64,000 nucleotides of DNA from Betaproteobacteria bacterium RIFCSPLOWO2_12_FULL_62_58 (GCA_001772005.1 MERI01000027.1:1-64000); one strand, 5' to 3'; numbered from the stretch's first letter, positions 33,411 to 42,512 are shown. The notes: generated by a model from the sequence alone, not told the origin. Numbers and translations are program-made.

Positions 33411-34376
33411 CTATTCCGCACGGATGCCCGACTCTCGTGCGACTTTGCCCCATTTGGCGAGGTCACCTCTTACTTGTGCCGCGAATTCCGCGGGAGAGTT
33501 GCCGATCGGATCAGCGCCCTCCAGGACCAAGCGCTGCTGAACGTCGGGGTATTTCAGCATGTTAACAATTTCGGAATGAAGCTTGACGATCACCGCGCCG
33601 GGAGTCCCCGCCGGCGCAAATACCCCATACCACGACCCCGCTTCAAAACGGGGCAGCCCCGCCTCGGCAAACGTTGGAATGTCCGGTATCCCTTTCGCGC
33701 GTGCGGCGGATGCCACGGCAATCCCGCGCAATCGGCCCGACTTAACGTGAGGGATCACCGCAGGCAGGCTGTTGAACATCATTGACACCTGTCCGCCAAG
33801 CAGATCGATCATCGCGGGGGGGCCACCCCTGTATGGAACATGCAAAATGTCGAGCTTCGTCATGGATTTGAAGAGCTCGCCTGCAAGATGTGCGGAGCTT
33901 CCGTTTCCGAAAGATGCGTAGTTAAGCTGCCCCCGGCGCGCCTTCGCGAAGCCGATCAGGTCCCTTAACGATTTGACCGGAACGGAGGGATGCACGACCA
34001 GCATGAATGGTGTATCAATAAAGTTTGAAATCCGAGCAAAGTCTTTGAGAGGATCGTAGGGAAGCTTACTGAACACCACCGGATTGGTGGCGTGCGTCCC
34101 CGTGGTGCCCAACAGCAACGTGTATCCATCCGGGGCAGCCTTGCTTGCGAATTCCGTGCCGATAATGCCTGAAGCGCCTGCGCGGTTGTCGACAATGACA
34201 TTTTGTGCCCACGCCTCCGTGAGCTTCTGGCCAATGAGACGGGCCCACAAGTCGGCGCCGCCCCCCGCGGGAAATGGAACAATGATCCGTATGGGTTTGG
34301 TTGGAAAGCTCTGCCCCAAACCGTTGCCTACGGGGCAAATGACAAGAGCAACAGCAATTAAGATGCCTCTGATCAT
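33411..34376 (-). CDS. Bug/TctC-family solute-binding protein (copy 4), first gene of the LysR-flanked operon
   Basis: The 321-residue precursor has a signal peptide of about 22 residues (MIRGILIAVALVICPVGNG). It is followed by QSFPTKPIRIIVPFPAGG, VIVDNRAGASGIIG and LHVPYRGGPPAMIDLLGG. The start at 34376 has the strong ribosome site GGAAGGAG; a longer frame to 34457 would overlap the promoter. It is divergent from a LysR gene with 173 bases between, so its transcription is probably controlled by that regulator. Confidence 0.92.
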   Translation of the reverse strand: MIRGILIAVALVICPVGNGLGQSFPTKPIRIIVPFPAGGGADLWARLIGQKLTEAWAQNVIVDNRAGASGIIGTEFASKAAPDGYTLLLGTTGTHATNPVVFSKLPYDPLKDFARISNFIDTPFMLVVHPSVPVKSLRDLIGFAKARRGQLNYASFGNGSSAHLAGELFKSMTKLDILHVPYRGGPPAMIDLLGGQVSMMFNSLPAVIPHVKSGRLRGIAVASAARAKGIPDIPTFAEAGLPRFEAGSWYGVFAPAGTPGAVIVKLHSEIVNMLKYPDVQQRLVLEGADPIGNSPAEFAAQVRGDLAKWGKVARESGIRAE

Positions 34377-34549
34377 GTCGCTCCTTCCGCGTTTCGACGA
34401 TAGTTCCGAAAGCCGCGCCAAGATCACGCTTCCTATCCATTGCGGGTTAGCTTTCACTATGCGATTGCAGGCTACGCGTCAAAAAACGATAGGACAAATG
34501 GTATATTCTTATTATTTCGATAGCTTTCGTGCATACTTCTGGATGGGGC
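34377..34549. promoter_or_regulatory. Divergent promoter region between tctC copy 4 and the LysR gene
   Basis: This AT-rich stretch is unusual for the window. CGATAG occurs at 34487-34492 and again at 34518-34523, 31 bases apart (about three helical turns), with TATATTCTTATTATTT between. LysR regulators typically bind such divergent regions. The exact recognition sequence is not determined. Confidence 0.5.
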
Positions 34550-35476
34550 ATGGAACTGCGTCATCTTCGTTATTTTTTGGCCGTCGCGGACCGTCTGAGC
34601 TTTACCCGCGCTGCAGATCAGTTGCATGTAACCCAGCCGACGCTTTCGCATCAAATCAAGGACTTAGAAAAAGAAATCGGGAGCGTGCTGTTCGATCGTG
34701 TCGGGCGGAGAGTGTATCTCACCCCGTCCGGCGAAATTTTCCGCGAATACGCCCAAAAGGCACTAAAAGAAATCAACTCCGCCACCGCTGCAATCTCGGA
34801 ACTAGAGGGCTTGATGCATGGGACGCTCACGGTTGGGGTCTTCGAATCTTTTAGTACCTCGCTACTGCCGCCGCTGCTCGCTAAATTTTCCGACCTGTAT
34901 CCCGGAGTTCACGTTACTGTGCGCCAATTGCCGACCGGTCAATTGGAAGAGCATCTGGATAAAGGCAATCTAAACCTCGGCATCGCTTACTCACCGCCCG
35001 CTACCGACAAAATCGTGGCGGAGAAGCTGTTCGACGAGCCGCTGGCGTTGGTCGTGGGTACGAAACACCCGCTGGCGCACAAGAGAAAAATCCACATGGC
35101 CGCGCTCGACGGCGAGCCATTAATGCTGCTTACTGCTGAGTTTCCGTCACGCCGCCTGCTGGAAAGTCACTTTTCGTCGGTTGGCGCAAAGCCCCGCATC
35201 GTGCTCGAGATCAATTCCATTCACCCAACCCTCGCCACCGTGAGTTCCACCAAACTCGCGACGATCCTTACCAAGAGGATGGCGAAGACCGTCCCGGGAC
35301 TCCATTGCGTCGAGTTGGTGCCGACCATCACGCGTACCGTTGCATTGTTCTGGCGGCGGGGCGGCTACCGGACTGCGGCAGCGCGAGCCATGGCTGATCT
35401 GATCAAGGAAGCATGTGCCGCTTCAGCAGGGGCGCCCGGGGAAACCACGGTCGATGCACGGAAAACAACTTCGTAA
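34550..35476 (+). CDS. LysR-family transcriptional regulator (CynR-like)
   Basis: The 308-residue protein has the LysR winged helix (MELRHLRYFLAVADRLSF, then ADQLHVTQPTLSHQIKDLE) followed by a two-lobed effector domain (about residues 90-295: LTVGVFESFSTSLLPPLL, LALVVGTKHPLAHKR). The start at 34550 follows GGATGGGG and gives the canonical LysR beginning; the frame opens 7 codons earlier. It is divergent from the long catabolic operon starting at 34376, which it probably activates in response to a carboxylate. Confidence 0.9.
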   Translation: MELRHLRYFLAVADRLSFTRAADQLHVTQPTLSHQIKDLEKEIGSVLFDRVGRRVYLTPSGEIFREYAQKALKEINSATAAISELEGLMHGTLTVGVFESFSTSLLPPLLAKFSDLYPGVHVTVRQLPTGQLEEHLDKGNLNLGIAYSPPATDKIVAEKLFDEPLALVVGTKHPLAHKRKIHMAALDGEPLMLLTAEFPSRRLLESHFSSVGAKPRIVLEINSIHPTLATVSSTKLATILTKRMAKTVPGLHCVELVPTITRTVALFWRRGGYRTAAARAMADLIKEACAASAGAPGETTVDARKTTS

Positions 35477-35632
35477 ATCGAAGAACCACACTTCGTTTGG
35501 GCGCGGTGCCGCCGCAATAAAAAAGCCAATCACTTCCGCCCACTTTGCGTTCTCGGCCCTGATGTAGGGAGCGAACACCTCCCGCGGGCTGCCCAGCGGT
35601 TCCGCGCCTCACGCTCTCCCGCCCTCACGTTC

Positions 35633-37168
35633 TCAGTAGCTTGTCGGCCAGTTACGCAGCAAGTGCTCGCCCACCCCTTTTTTTATCCGCACACGGTGCA
35701 CCTGCAGCGTGCGGACGAGGTAATCGCGCGTATCGCGCGGGTCGATCACGTTCTGTGCCTCGTACAACTCCGCGAGGCCCCACGCCGAAGTGTCGCGCTC
35801 GACTTCGGCCTTGAGCTCTTTGAAACGTTCCGGATCGTCCTCGTGCTTGACGCCGTAGAGCACGTTCACCGACACCGCCGGATCCATGAACCCCAGGTCG
35901 GCCATGGGCCAGCACGCCACCTCGTCGGCGTTCTTGCCGCCGCCCATGTTGATGAAGGCCTGGCCGTAGTTCTTGCGCATGATGACGGTGATCTTGGGCA
36001 CCGTGACCAGCGAGAGCGCATTCATCCAGTTGATGACCTTGCCCGGCATGCCGCGCATTTCGCCTTCGACTCCGATCAGGAACCCGGGGACGTCCACCAG
36101 AAACACGATCGGCACGTTGAACGAGTCGCACAGCACCATGAAGCTGGTGACTTTCTGGCAGGCGTCGGCGTCGAGCGCGCCGCCCTTGAACAGCGGGTTG
36201 CTGGCGATGAAACCCACGCTCTTGCCGTCGAGCCTGCCAAGCACGGTGGCGATCGACTTGCCGAATCGCTCCTTCAGCTCGAAGCAGGAATCCTTGTCCG
36301 CGATCGCCGCAACGATCTTGCGCACGTCGTAAACTTTGTTGCGCGATTCGGGCAAGATGTCGAAGATCCCGCGGCACGCCTCATCGGAGCCCGGCGCCAC
36401 CGGATATTCAGGCGGCGGCTCCATGTTGTGGCTCGGCAGATACGAGAGGAACTTCTTGATCGCGTCGAGCGCCTGCTGGTCGGTGTCGACCGCAAGGTCG
36501 GCGAGGCCCGAGATCCCGGTCAGCAACTTCCAGCCGCCGAGTTCCTCCGGCTCGATCGGCTTGTTGATCGCGATCGAGGTCACGCTGGGGCTCGCGATCG
36601 CCATGATCGCGCCTTTGCGCATGACCACGAAATCCGACATCGCCGAATACCACGTCGAAGAGCCGTAACAGGCGCCGAGCAAGGCGGATGCCCACGGGCT
36701 TTCGCGCAGCCGCTGATACTCGGTCGGGTCCTGTGCGATGATCGCGCGGCCGGCGGCGCCCATGCGGTCCGGCATGCGCGCGCCGCTCGATTCGCCGAGG
36801 AGAACCAGCGGGAGCCCCCGCTTGCACGCGGCGAGCTTCACATGCTTGATCTTCTTCATGTTGACCACGGAAGAAGAGGCGCCGAGCACGGTGAAATCGT
36901 TGGACACGAGCGCGATCTCGCGCCCGGCAATGCGCGCGAAACCCGCTACCTTGCCGTCGGCCGGGGTCTTGTGCTTGACCTCCGGACGGATTGCGCGTGC
37001 GAAGCGGCCGGATTCGATGAAGGTGCCGGGGTCGATCAGATAATCAATACGCTCGCGCGCATTGAGATGACCTTCCGCCTTGCGTTGGGCCAGCTTTTCC
37101 GGCCCGCCCATCGCCAGCGCCTCGGCCGTCTTCTGCTGCAACTCCTCGATCAGTTTCTCAAATGCCAC
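35633..37168 (-). CDS. Acyl-CoA carboxyltransferase subunit (paralogue of 23093-24622)
   Basis: The 511-residue protein has the same plan and many identical stretches as the subunit at 23093: ALAMGGPEKLAQRKAEGHLN, SYLPSHNMEPPPEYPVA, and an NWPTSY ending. No biotin carboxylase or carrier lies beside it. It could exchange with the paralogous subunit on the same core enzyme and so change acyl-CoA specificity; this is inference. It is the last gene of the operon that begins with the amidohydrolase at 44470. Its end faces the LysR gene, with 156 bases between. Confidence 0.9.
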   Translation of the reverse strand: MAFEKLIEELQQKTAEALAMGGPEKLAQRKAEGHLNARERIDYLIDPGTFIESGRFARAIRPEVKHKTPADGKVAGFARIAGREIALVSNDFTVLGASSSVVNMKKIKHVKLAACKRGLPLVLLGESSGARMPDRMGAAGRAIIAQDPTEYQRLRESPWASALLGACYGSSTWYSAMSDFVVMRKGAIMAIASPSVTSIAINKPIEPEELGGWKLLTGISGLADLAVDTDQQALDAIKKFLSYLPSHNMEPPPEYPVAPGSDEACRGIFDILPESRNKVYDVRKIVAAIADKDSCFELKERFGKSIATVLGRLDGKSVGFIASNPLFKGGALDADACQKVTSFMVLCDSFNVPIVFLVDVPGFLIGVEGEMRGMPGKVINWMNALSLVTVPKITVIMRKNYGQAFINMGGGKNADEVACWPMADLGFMDPAVSVNVLYGVKHEDDPERFKELKAEVERDTSAWGLAELYEAQNVIDPRDTRDYLVRTLQVHRVRIKKGVGEHLLRNWPTSY

Positions 37169-37239
37169 GGCAAAAACCTCATCAACTTTTCGTCTCCTGG
37201 CCGATCGAAGCGCACGTTACGTACAGGATTTCACGTGTT

Positions 37240-37273
37240 AGGAGTTTGTCCGACCTAAGTCCGACAAACTCCT
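37240..37273. repeat. Hairpin repeat with TAAGTCCGAC core
   Basis: Perfect 11-base arms AGGAGTTTGTC and GACAAACTCCT flank the loop CGACCTAAGTCC. It lies 4 bases after the TctC stop (37277) in the transcribed direction and has no T-run. The TAAGTCCGAC core recurs in the hairpin at 50968. Confidence 0.55.
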
Positions 37274-37276
37274 GGT

Positions 37277-38281
37277 TCAGTCGACCTTGACGCCGGTGGC
37301 CTGCACCACCTTCGCCCATTTTTCGATCTCGCTCGCGATCTTCGCGGCCGCCTGCTGCGGCGTGCCCGGGATCGGTGTCGCGCCGTGGGTGAGCATGCGC
37401 TCGCGCACGGCGGGGCTCGCGAGCGCGCGCGCGATCTCGGCGTTCAGGCGTTCGATCACCGCCGTCGGCGTGCGGGCGGGCGCAAGCACGCCCCACCACG
37501 AGCTTGCCTCGAAGCCGGGATATCCGGATTCGGCAAACGACGGCACGCCGGGCAGCGCATCGGTGCGCCGGTCGCTGCCGACCGCGATCGCCCGCAGCTT
37601 GCCGCCATCGATGTGCGCCTTCAGCGACGAGACGTTGTCGGACACCATCGGCACGAAACCCGCGATGGTATCGATGATCGCGGGACCCGCTCCCTTGTAC
37701 GGAATGTGGTTGAGATCCACCTGCGCCATCAGCTTGAAGAGTTCGACCGCGAAATGGGACGCCGTGCCGATTCCGGGGCTCGCGAAGTCGAGCTTGCCCG
37801 GGTTGGCCCTGGCAAGCGCGACCAGTTCTTTCACCGTGCGCGCCGGAAACGACGGATGCGCCGCGAGCACGCTCGGTATCACCGCGAACAGCGTGACCGG
37901 CGCGAAATCGCGGCGGACGTCGTACTGGAGCTTGCGGTAGAGCGAGTGATTGATCGCCATCGTGCTCACGGAGTTGAGAAACACCGTGTAGCCATCGGGC
38001 GGGGACTGCGCCGTGAGGGTTGCGCCGAGGGTCGTGCCGGCGCCGGGACGAAAGTCAACGACTAGCTGCTGTTTCAGCTGCTCGCCGAGCTGGGGCGCGA
38101 CGGTGCGCGAGAGAAACTCCCCCGTGCCTCCCGGCGCAAACGCCACGATCCAGCGGATCGGCTTCGCTGGATAGCTCTGCGCGGCACAGGTGCCGGCTGC
38201 GAGCAAGATCACGAGCGCGGCCTGACACGCTGCCGCAAACGCGTGACTGGTGACTGCTGACTGGTGACTAGTGTGATTCAT
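37277..38281 (-). CDS. Bug/TctC-family solute-binding protein (copy 5) with repeat-derived N-terminus
   Basis: The mature part begins QSYPAKPIRWIVAFAPGG and has VVDFRPGAGTTLGATL and NHIPYKGAGPAIIDTI. The predicted start at 38281 gives 334 residues, but the first dozen (MNHTSHQSAVTSH) are encoded by an adjacent 7-base-period repeat. The hydrophobic signal segment (AFAAACQAALVILLAAG) starts only after that. The signal peptide therefore has an unusual polar extension, or translation starts elsewhere. The ligand is unknown. Confidence 0.88.
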   Translation of the reverse strand: MNHTSHQSAVTSHAFAAACQAALVILLAAGTCAAQSYPAKPIRWIVAFAPGGTGEFLSRTVAPQLGEQLKQQLVVDFRPGAGTTLGATLTAQSPPDGYTVFLNSVSTMAINHSLYRKLQYDVRRDFAPVTLFAVIPSVLAAHPSFPARTVKELVALARANPGKLDFASPGIGTASHFAVELFKLMAQVDLNHIPYKGAGPAIIDTIAGFVPMVSDNVSSLKAHIDGGKLRAIAVGSDRRTDALPGVPSFAESGYPGFEASSWWGVLAPARTPTAVIERLNAEIARALASPAVRERMLTHGATPIPGTPQQAAAKIASEIEKWAKVVQATGVKVD

Positions 38282-38338
38282 CCTACCTCCCTCATCCTTC
38301 ATCCCTCATCCTTCATCCTTCATCCTTCGACTCTCACT
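38244..38338. repeat. Two 7-base-period arrays (TGACTGG and TTCATCC units)
   Basis: 38244-38272 runs through TGACTGG/TGACTGC/TGACTAG units, and 38286-38338 through CTCATCC/TTCATCC units. The first array lies inside the 5' end of one tctC frame, and the second reaches to the stop of the next tctC. Period is strict although the units differ. Confidence 0.75.
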
Positions 38339-39308
38339 CCAGCCGGACGCCGGCGTCCTGGATCACCTTGCGCCACTTCACGATCTCGGACCGGATGAAC
38401 GCCGCGTACTGCTGCGGCGTGCTGCCCACGGGCTCGGCTCCGAGTTCGGAAATCCGTTTGTGGACATCAGCAAGCTTGAGGATGCGCGCAGTCTCGACGG
38501 AAAGCATTTCGACGATCGGCTTCGGCGTAGCGGCCGGGGCGAGCAGACCGAACCAAGTAACGGCTTCCAGCCCCGGCACGCCGGCCTCGGACACCGTCGG
38601 AATCTCGGGCGCAGCGGGCGTGCGCCTGGCGGAACTCACTCCCAGCGCGCGGATCCTGCCCGCTTGCACCTGCGGGAGATACACGGGAATGTTGTCCATA
38701 GTGAGCGAGATCTGGCCAGCCATGACGTCGGCCAGCACGCCGGCACTGCCCTTATAAGGGATGTGGTTGAGGTTCACGCCGGTCATGCTCTTGAAGAGTT
38801 CCATCGACAGGTGGGCTGTGCTGCCTGTGCCGGGTGAGCCGTAATTGAGCTTGCCCGGATTGGCCTTGGCGTAGGCGATCAGTTCCTTCACGCTCTTCAC
38901 CGGCAGCGAGTTACCGACGACCAGGATGTTCGGCACTACCGCCACGAGACTGATCGGCGCAAAGTCCCTCACCGCATCCCAGCTCAACTTCGGATAGAGC
39001 GTGTTGTTGATGCTGTGCGTGGCCGCCGCGCCCATGATGATGGTGTAACCGTCGGGCGTGGCGCGTGCGGCGATCTCGGTGCCGATGTTGCCGTTTGCGC
39101 CCGGCCGGTTGTCCACTATCACCGGCTGGCCCCAACTTTCATTCATCTTCTGCCCGATGAGCCGCGCCAGGATGTCGGTAGTCCCCGCCGGCGTGTAGGG
39201 CACGATGACGCGGATCGGCTTGTCCGGATACCTTTGCGCTTGAACCGGCGCGCCCGGCGCGAACAGGCAAGCACATCCACTTACCATTACGATCCAGAAA
39301 TGTCTCAT
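38334..39308 (-). CDS. Bug/TctC-family solute-binding protein (copy 6)
   Basis: The 324-residue precursor starts MRHFWIVMVSGCACLFAPG, with the signal peptide ending near VQAQ. RYPDKPIRVIVPYTPAGTTD, VIVDNRPGANGNIG and NHIPYKGSAGVLADVM follow. The start at 39308 is preferred to 39350, whose extra codons are strongly charged and lie in repeat-like sequence. It follows the TctA gene in the same direction and may share that permease with copies 5 and 7. Confidence 0.9.
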   Translation of the reverse strand: MRHFWIVMVSGCACLFAPGAPVQAQRYPDKPIRVIVPYTPAGTTDILARLIGQKMNESWGQPVIVDNRPGANGNIGTEIAARATPDGYTIIMGAAATHSINNTLYPKLSWDAVRDFAPISLVAVVPNILVVGNSLPVKSVKELIAYAKANPGKLNYGSPGTGSTAHLSMELFKSMTGVNLNHIPYKGSAGVLADVMAGQISLTMDNIPVYLPQVQAGRIRALGVSSARRTPAAPEIPTVSEAGVPGLEAVTWFGLLAPAATPKPIVEMLSVETARILKLADVHKRISELGAEPVGSTPQQYAAFIRSEIVKWRKVIQDAGVRLE

Positions 39309-39381
39309 TTGCTTTTCTCGCCTCACGTCTCTCGCCTCGCTCGCCTTCAATGCCGGCGGCCTTGATCACCTTGGCCCATTA

Positions 39382-40872
39382 TCAGGCCTCTTCGCGCTTC
39401 CGGCGCACCGCGGGCGCGACCATGATGGCCAGTATGAACACGGTCGCGATCATGAATGCGAGGCTGATCGGCCGCGTGAAGAACACGGTCGGATCCCCGC
39501 GCGAGATCAGCAGCGCGCGCCTCAGATATTCCTCCAGCAGCGGTCCCAGCACGTAGCCCAGTATGAGCGGCGCGGGCTCGCATTCAAGCTTGAGCAGGAC
39601 GTAGCCGAGCACGCCCACGAGGGCGCACAGGTACACGTCAAACTCATTGTTGTTCACGCTGTAGTTGCCGATGCAGCAGAACATGATGATCGAGGGAAAG
39701 AGCCACCGGTACGGCACCCTCAGCAGCCGGATCCAGACCCCGACCAGCGGCAGGTTGAGAATGACCAGCATGAGATTCCCGATCCACATGCTGGCGATGA
39801 TGCCCCAGAACAATTCCGGCTTCGCGAGCATCACGTGCGGGCCGGGTTCGATCCCCTGCATGGTCATCGCGCCCAGCATCAGCGCCATCGTCGCGGTGGC
39901 GGGGACGCCCAGCGTGAGCATCGGAATGAATGCAGTCTGGGCCGCAGCGTTGTTGGCAGCCTCCGGCGCCGCCACACCCTCGATCGCGCCCCTGCCGAAG
40001 CGCGACGGGTCCCGCGCCAGCTTTTTCTCCAGCATGTAGGTCGCAAATGAAGAGAGCGCCGGGCCGGTGCCGGGCAGCACGCCGAAGAAAGCGCCGACCG
40101 CCGTCCCGCGCACCATCGGCCAGGACGAGTCCTTGAGGTCCTTTGCGGTCGGCATCAACCCGGTGATCCTGCTGGTATACACCTCGCGGCTTTCGCGCTG
40201 CTCCAGGTTGACCACGATCTCCGCCACCGCGAACAGCCCCACCGCCATCACCGTGAAGCCGACGCCGTCGCTCAACGCAGGAACGCCGAACGCGTAGCGC
40301 GCCATGCCGGAATTGACGTCGGTGCCGACGACGCCGATCAACAACCCCAGCACCACCATGGCGAGTCCCTTGACCGCGTCGCCCTGACTCATCACGGCAG
40401 AGGCCACCAAGGCCATGAGCATCAACGCGGTGTACTCGGCCGCGCCGAAGAGCAGCGCCCATTCCCCGAGCGCAGGACCCACCAGCGCGATCAGCAGGGT
40501 GCCGACGCAGCCGGCAAAGAACGAGGCGATCGCCGCGATCGCCAGCGCCGGCCCGGCGCGCCCCTGGCGCGCCATCTGGTAGCCGTCGAGGCAGGTCACC
40601 GCCGAAGCCGTCTCGCCCGGCAGGTTGACGAGGATCGACGTGGTCGAGCCCCCGTACTGCGCACCGTAGTAGATCCCCGCGAGCATGATGAGCGCCGGCA
40701 CCGCGGGGAGACTGAACGTGAGCGGAAACAGCATCGCGATCGCGACCAGCGGGCCGATGCCCGGCAGCACGCCCACCAGCGTGCCCAACAGCACGCCGAC
40801 AAAGCAGTACGCCAGATTCTGCAGCGAGAACGCCACCGTGAAGCCGAAGACCAGGTTGTCCAGTAGGTCCAT
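39382..40872 (-). CDS. tctA: Tripartite tricarboxylate transporter, large permease subunit
   Basis: The 496-residue membrane protein has about 12 spans and the TctA motifs: GTLVGVLPGIGPLVAIAML, NLPGETASAVTCLDGYQMA, and GVLPGTGPALSSFATYMLEK with a repeat of the glycine-rich motif. TctA with TctB forms the membrane part of secondary transporters driven by cation gradients and fed by a TctC protein. It follows tctB by 2 bases. It is the only TctA in the window, against seven TctC proteins. Confidence 0.95.
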   Translation of the reverse strand: MDLLDNLVFGFTVAFSLQNLAYCFVGVLLGTLVGVLPGIGPLVAIAMLFPLTFSLPAVPALIMLAGIYYGAQYGGSTTSILVNLPGETASAVTCLDGYQMARQGRAGPALAIAAIASFFAGCVGTLLIALVGPALGEWALLFGAAEYTALMLMALVASAVMSQGDAVKGLAMVVLGLLIGVVGTDVNSGMARYAFGVPALSDGVGFTVMAVGLFAVAEIVVNLEQRESREVYTSRITGLMPTAKDLKDSSWPMVRGTAVGAFFGVLPGTGPALSSFATYMLEKKLARDPSRFGRGAIEGVAAPEAANNAAAQTAFIPMLTLGVPATATMALMLGAMTMQGIEPGPHVMLAKPELFWGIIASMWIGNLMLVILNLPLVGVWIRLLRVPYRWLFPSIIMFCCIGNYSVNNNEFDVYLCALVGVLGYVLLKLECEPAPLILGYVLGPLLEEYLRRALLISRGDPTVFFTRPISLAFMIATVFILAIMVAPAVRRKREEA

Positions 40873-40874
40873 CG

Positions 40875-41324
40875 CTACCAGCCGAACAAAGGATAGGGCA
40901 GCTTCAGGCCGTAGAAGAACACGCCGACGGCGAACGCCCCCATCACCAAGGTGAGGAACAGCGTCTCCTTGAAACGAAACTCATGGCCGGCGAGCGCGCT
41001 CACAAAAAACACCGCGACGAGCGCCGGGACGATGCCAAACCGGTCCATGAGGAAGCCGAACAGCACGATGGACAACGCGATCAGGGCGAGCGGCTTCCAA
41101 GCCCATTGCCCCTTGACCTGCTCGCCGGAGCGGATGCCGCGCGCGACGATGTACACACCGAAGAGGCAAAGAATTCCGCCCAGCATCGTCGGGAAATAGC
41201 CCGGGCCCATGCGCGCCGCCACGCCCATCGGATAGTCGCGGGCGATGACCACGGCCAACCCGCCGATCAGGATGAACAGCAGACCGGCAAGAATATCCGT
41301 GTTGTGGCGCAGGTCGAAGTTCAT
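40875..41324 (-). CDS. tctB: Tripartite tricarboxylate transporter, small permease subunit
   Basis: The 149-residue membrane protein has four hydrophobic segments and the TctB features DILAGLLFILIGGLAVVIAR and YPMGVAARMGPGYFPTMLGG. The start at 41324 (MNFDLRHNTD) is preferred to 41387, whose extra codons overlap the tctC stop region. It lies between tctC copy 7 (20 bases) and tctA (2 bases), the standard tctCBA order. Confidence 0.93.
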   Translation of the reverse strand: MNFDLRHNTDILAGLLFILIGGLAVVIARDYPMGVAARMGPGYFPTMLGGILCLFGVYIVARGIRSGEQVKGQWAWKPLALIALSIVLFGFLMDRFGIVPALVAVFFVSALAGHEFRFKETLFLTLVMGAFAVGVFFYGLKLPYPLFGW

Positions 41325-41344
41325 GCTATTGATTGTCGATGGCG

Positions 41345-42361
41345 CTACTCCCCCTTGATTCCCGCCACCTTGATGACTTTGTCCCACTTCGCGATCTCGT
41401 TTTGCATGAAGGCGGTGTACTGCTCGGGCGTGTTGCCTACCGGGTCCGCGCCGAGACCCTGTAGCCGCTCGCGCACGTCGGGAGACTTCAGCGCGCGCAC
41501 GAGCTCAGTGTGAAGCCGGTCGATGATCGCGCGCGGCGTCTTCGCCGGCGCCGACACGCCGTAGAAGGTGGTCACTACGTAGCCCGGCACCCCGCTCTCC
41601 GCCACCGTCGGGATGTCGGGTGCCGCCGGCGTCCGCTTCGGCCCGGTGACAGCAAGCGGGCGTAGCTTGCCCGCGCGCGCATGCTGGATGACCGTGGGCA
41701 CGTTGCCGAAGTAGATCCAGTGCTGTCCCGCCAGAAGCTCGACCACCGCCGGCCCGCCCCCCCGGTACGGGATGTGAACCCATTTGACGCCCGTCATGAA
41801 CTGAAACAGCTCCGCCGAAAGGTGGACCGTCGTTCCGATCCCCGATGAACCGTAATTGATCGCGCCGGGATTTTTCTTCGAGATCGCGACCAGCTCTTTC
41901 ACGCTCCTCGGCGGAAAGGATGGGTGCACCACCAGCAGATTCTGGGATTCCGCCGCCAGAGTGATGAACGCGAAGTCCTTGACCGAATCGAAGTTGAGCT
42001 TGAGCAGCGCCGGGTTGGTGGCGTGGCCGGGTGCATTGAGCATGATGGTGTGGCCGTCAGGCGGCGTGCGCACGAACATCTCGGAAGCAATCGCGGTGTT
42101 CGCGCCGCCCCGGTTATCGACCAACACCGACTGGCCCAGGCTTTCCGAGAGCTTGGGCGCCAGCACGCGCGCCACGATGTCGTTGGTGCCGCCAGGCGGA
42201 AATCCGACTATGAACCGGATCGGCTTCACCGGATAAGCCTGTCCTGAGCCTGTCGAAAGGGCCTGTCCTGAGCTGGCCGAAGGCGTCTGCGCCTGGACGC
42301 AAGTGCTGGCAAGCATACAACTGCCGCAAATCGCTGCCGTCAATCTCACAAAGCTTCCCAC
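41345..42361 (-). CDS. tctC: Bug/TctC-family solute-binding protein (copy 7), cognate to TctAB, with repeat insertion
   Basis: The 338-residue precursor has a signal peptide ending at VQAQ (residue 25). The normal mature start YPVKPIRFIVGFPPGG begins only at residue 43. The 17 residues between (TPSASSGQALSTGSGQA) are encoded by two units of a dispersed TCAGGACAGG-type DNA repeat that inserted in frame at the signal/mature junction. The rest is a standard Bug protein (VLVDNRGGANTAIA, VHIPYRGGGPAVVELL). It is directly followed by tctB and tctA, so it is the likely primary binding protein of that transporter. Confidence 0.92.
   Translation of the reverse strand: MGSFVRLTAAICGSCMLASTCVQAQTPSASSGQALSTGSGQAYPVKPIRFIVGFPPGGTNDIVARVLAPKLSESLGQSVLVDNRGGANTAIASEMFVRTPPDGHTIMLNAPGHATNPALLKLNFDSVKDFAFITLAAESQNLLVVHPSFPPRSVKELVAISKKNPGAINYGSSGIGTTVHLSAELFQFMTGVKWVHIPYRGGGPAVVELLAGQHWIYFGNVPTVIQHARAGKLRPLAVTGPKRTPAAPDIPTVAESGVPGYVVTTFYGVSAPAKTPRAIIDRLHTELVRALKSPDVRERLQGLGADPVGNTPEQYTAFMQNEIAKWDKVIKVAGIKGE
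42238..42283. repeat. Two units of a dispersed repeat inside tctC copy 7
   Basis: On the minus strand the units are CCTTCGGCCAGCTCAGGACA(GG) and CCTTTCGACAGGCTCAGGACA(GG). A third copy (TCGACAGGTTCAGGACAGGC) lies in the tkt-gap spacer at 51011-51030. Here the pair interrupts a coding sequence in frame. Confidence 0.8.
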
Positions 42362-42370
42362 GGCCTTTCC

Positions 42371-42428
42371 TCCTCTCGCCTCTCGCCTCTCGCCTCTCGC
42401 CTCTCACCTCTCACCTCACGCCTCACGC
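42371..42428. repeat. 7-base-period repeat (CTCTCGC units) upstream of tctC copy 7
   Basis: Eight units in a row: CTCTCGC four times, CTCTCAC twice, CTCACGC twice. It ends 10 bases before the tctC start and would have to contain or replace its ribosome binding site. The remaining bases to 42512 hold no recognisable gene. Confidence 0.8.
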
Positions 42429-42512
42429 TTTTCTTAACCACGCTCACCGTCCTGCTGCGGGTGTCCACACGCACGACATCGCGGATTCGGCTGTCGCTTG
42501 GCTGCCGCCGCC

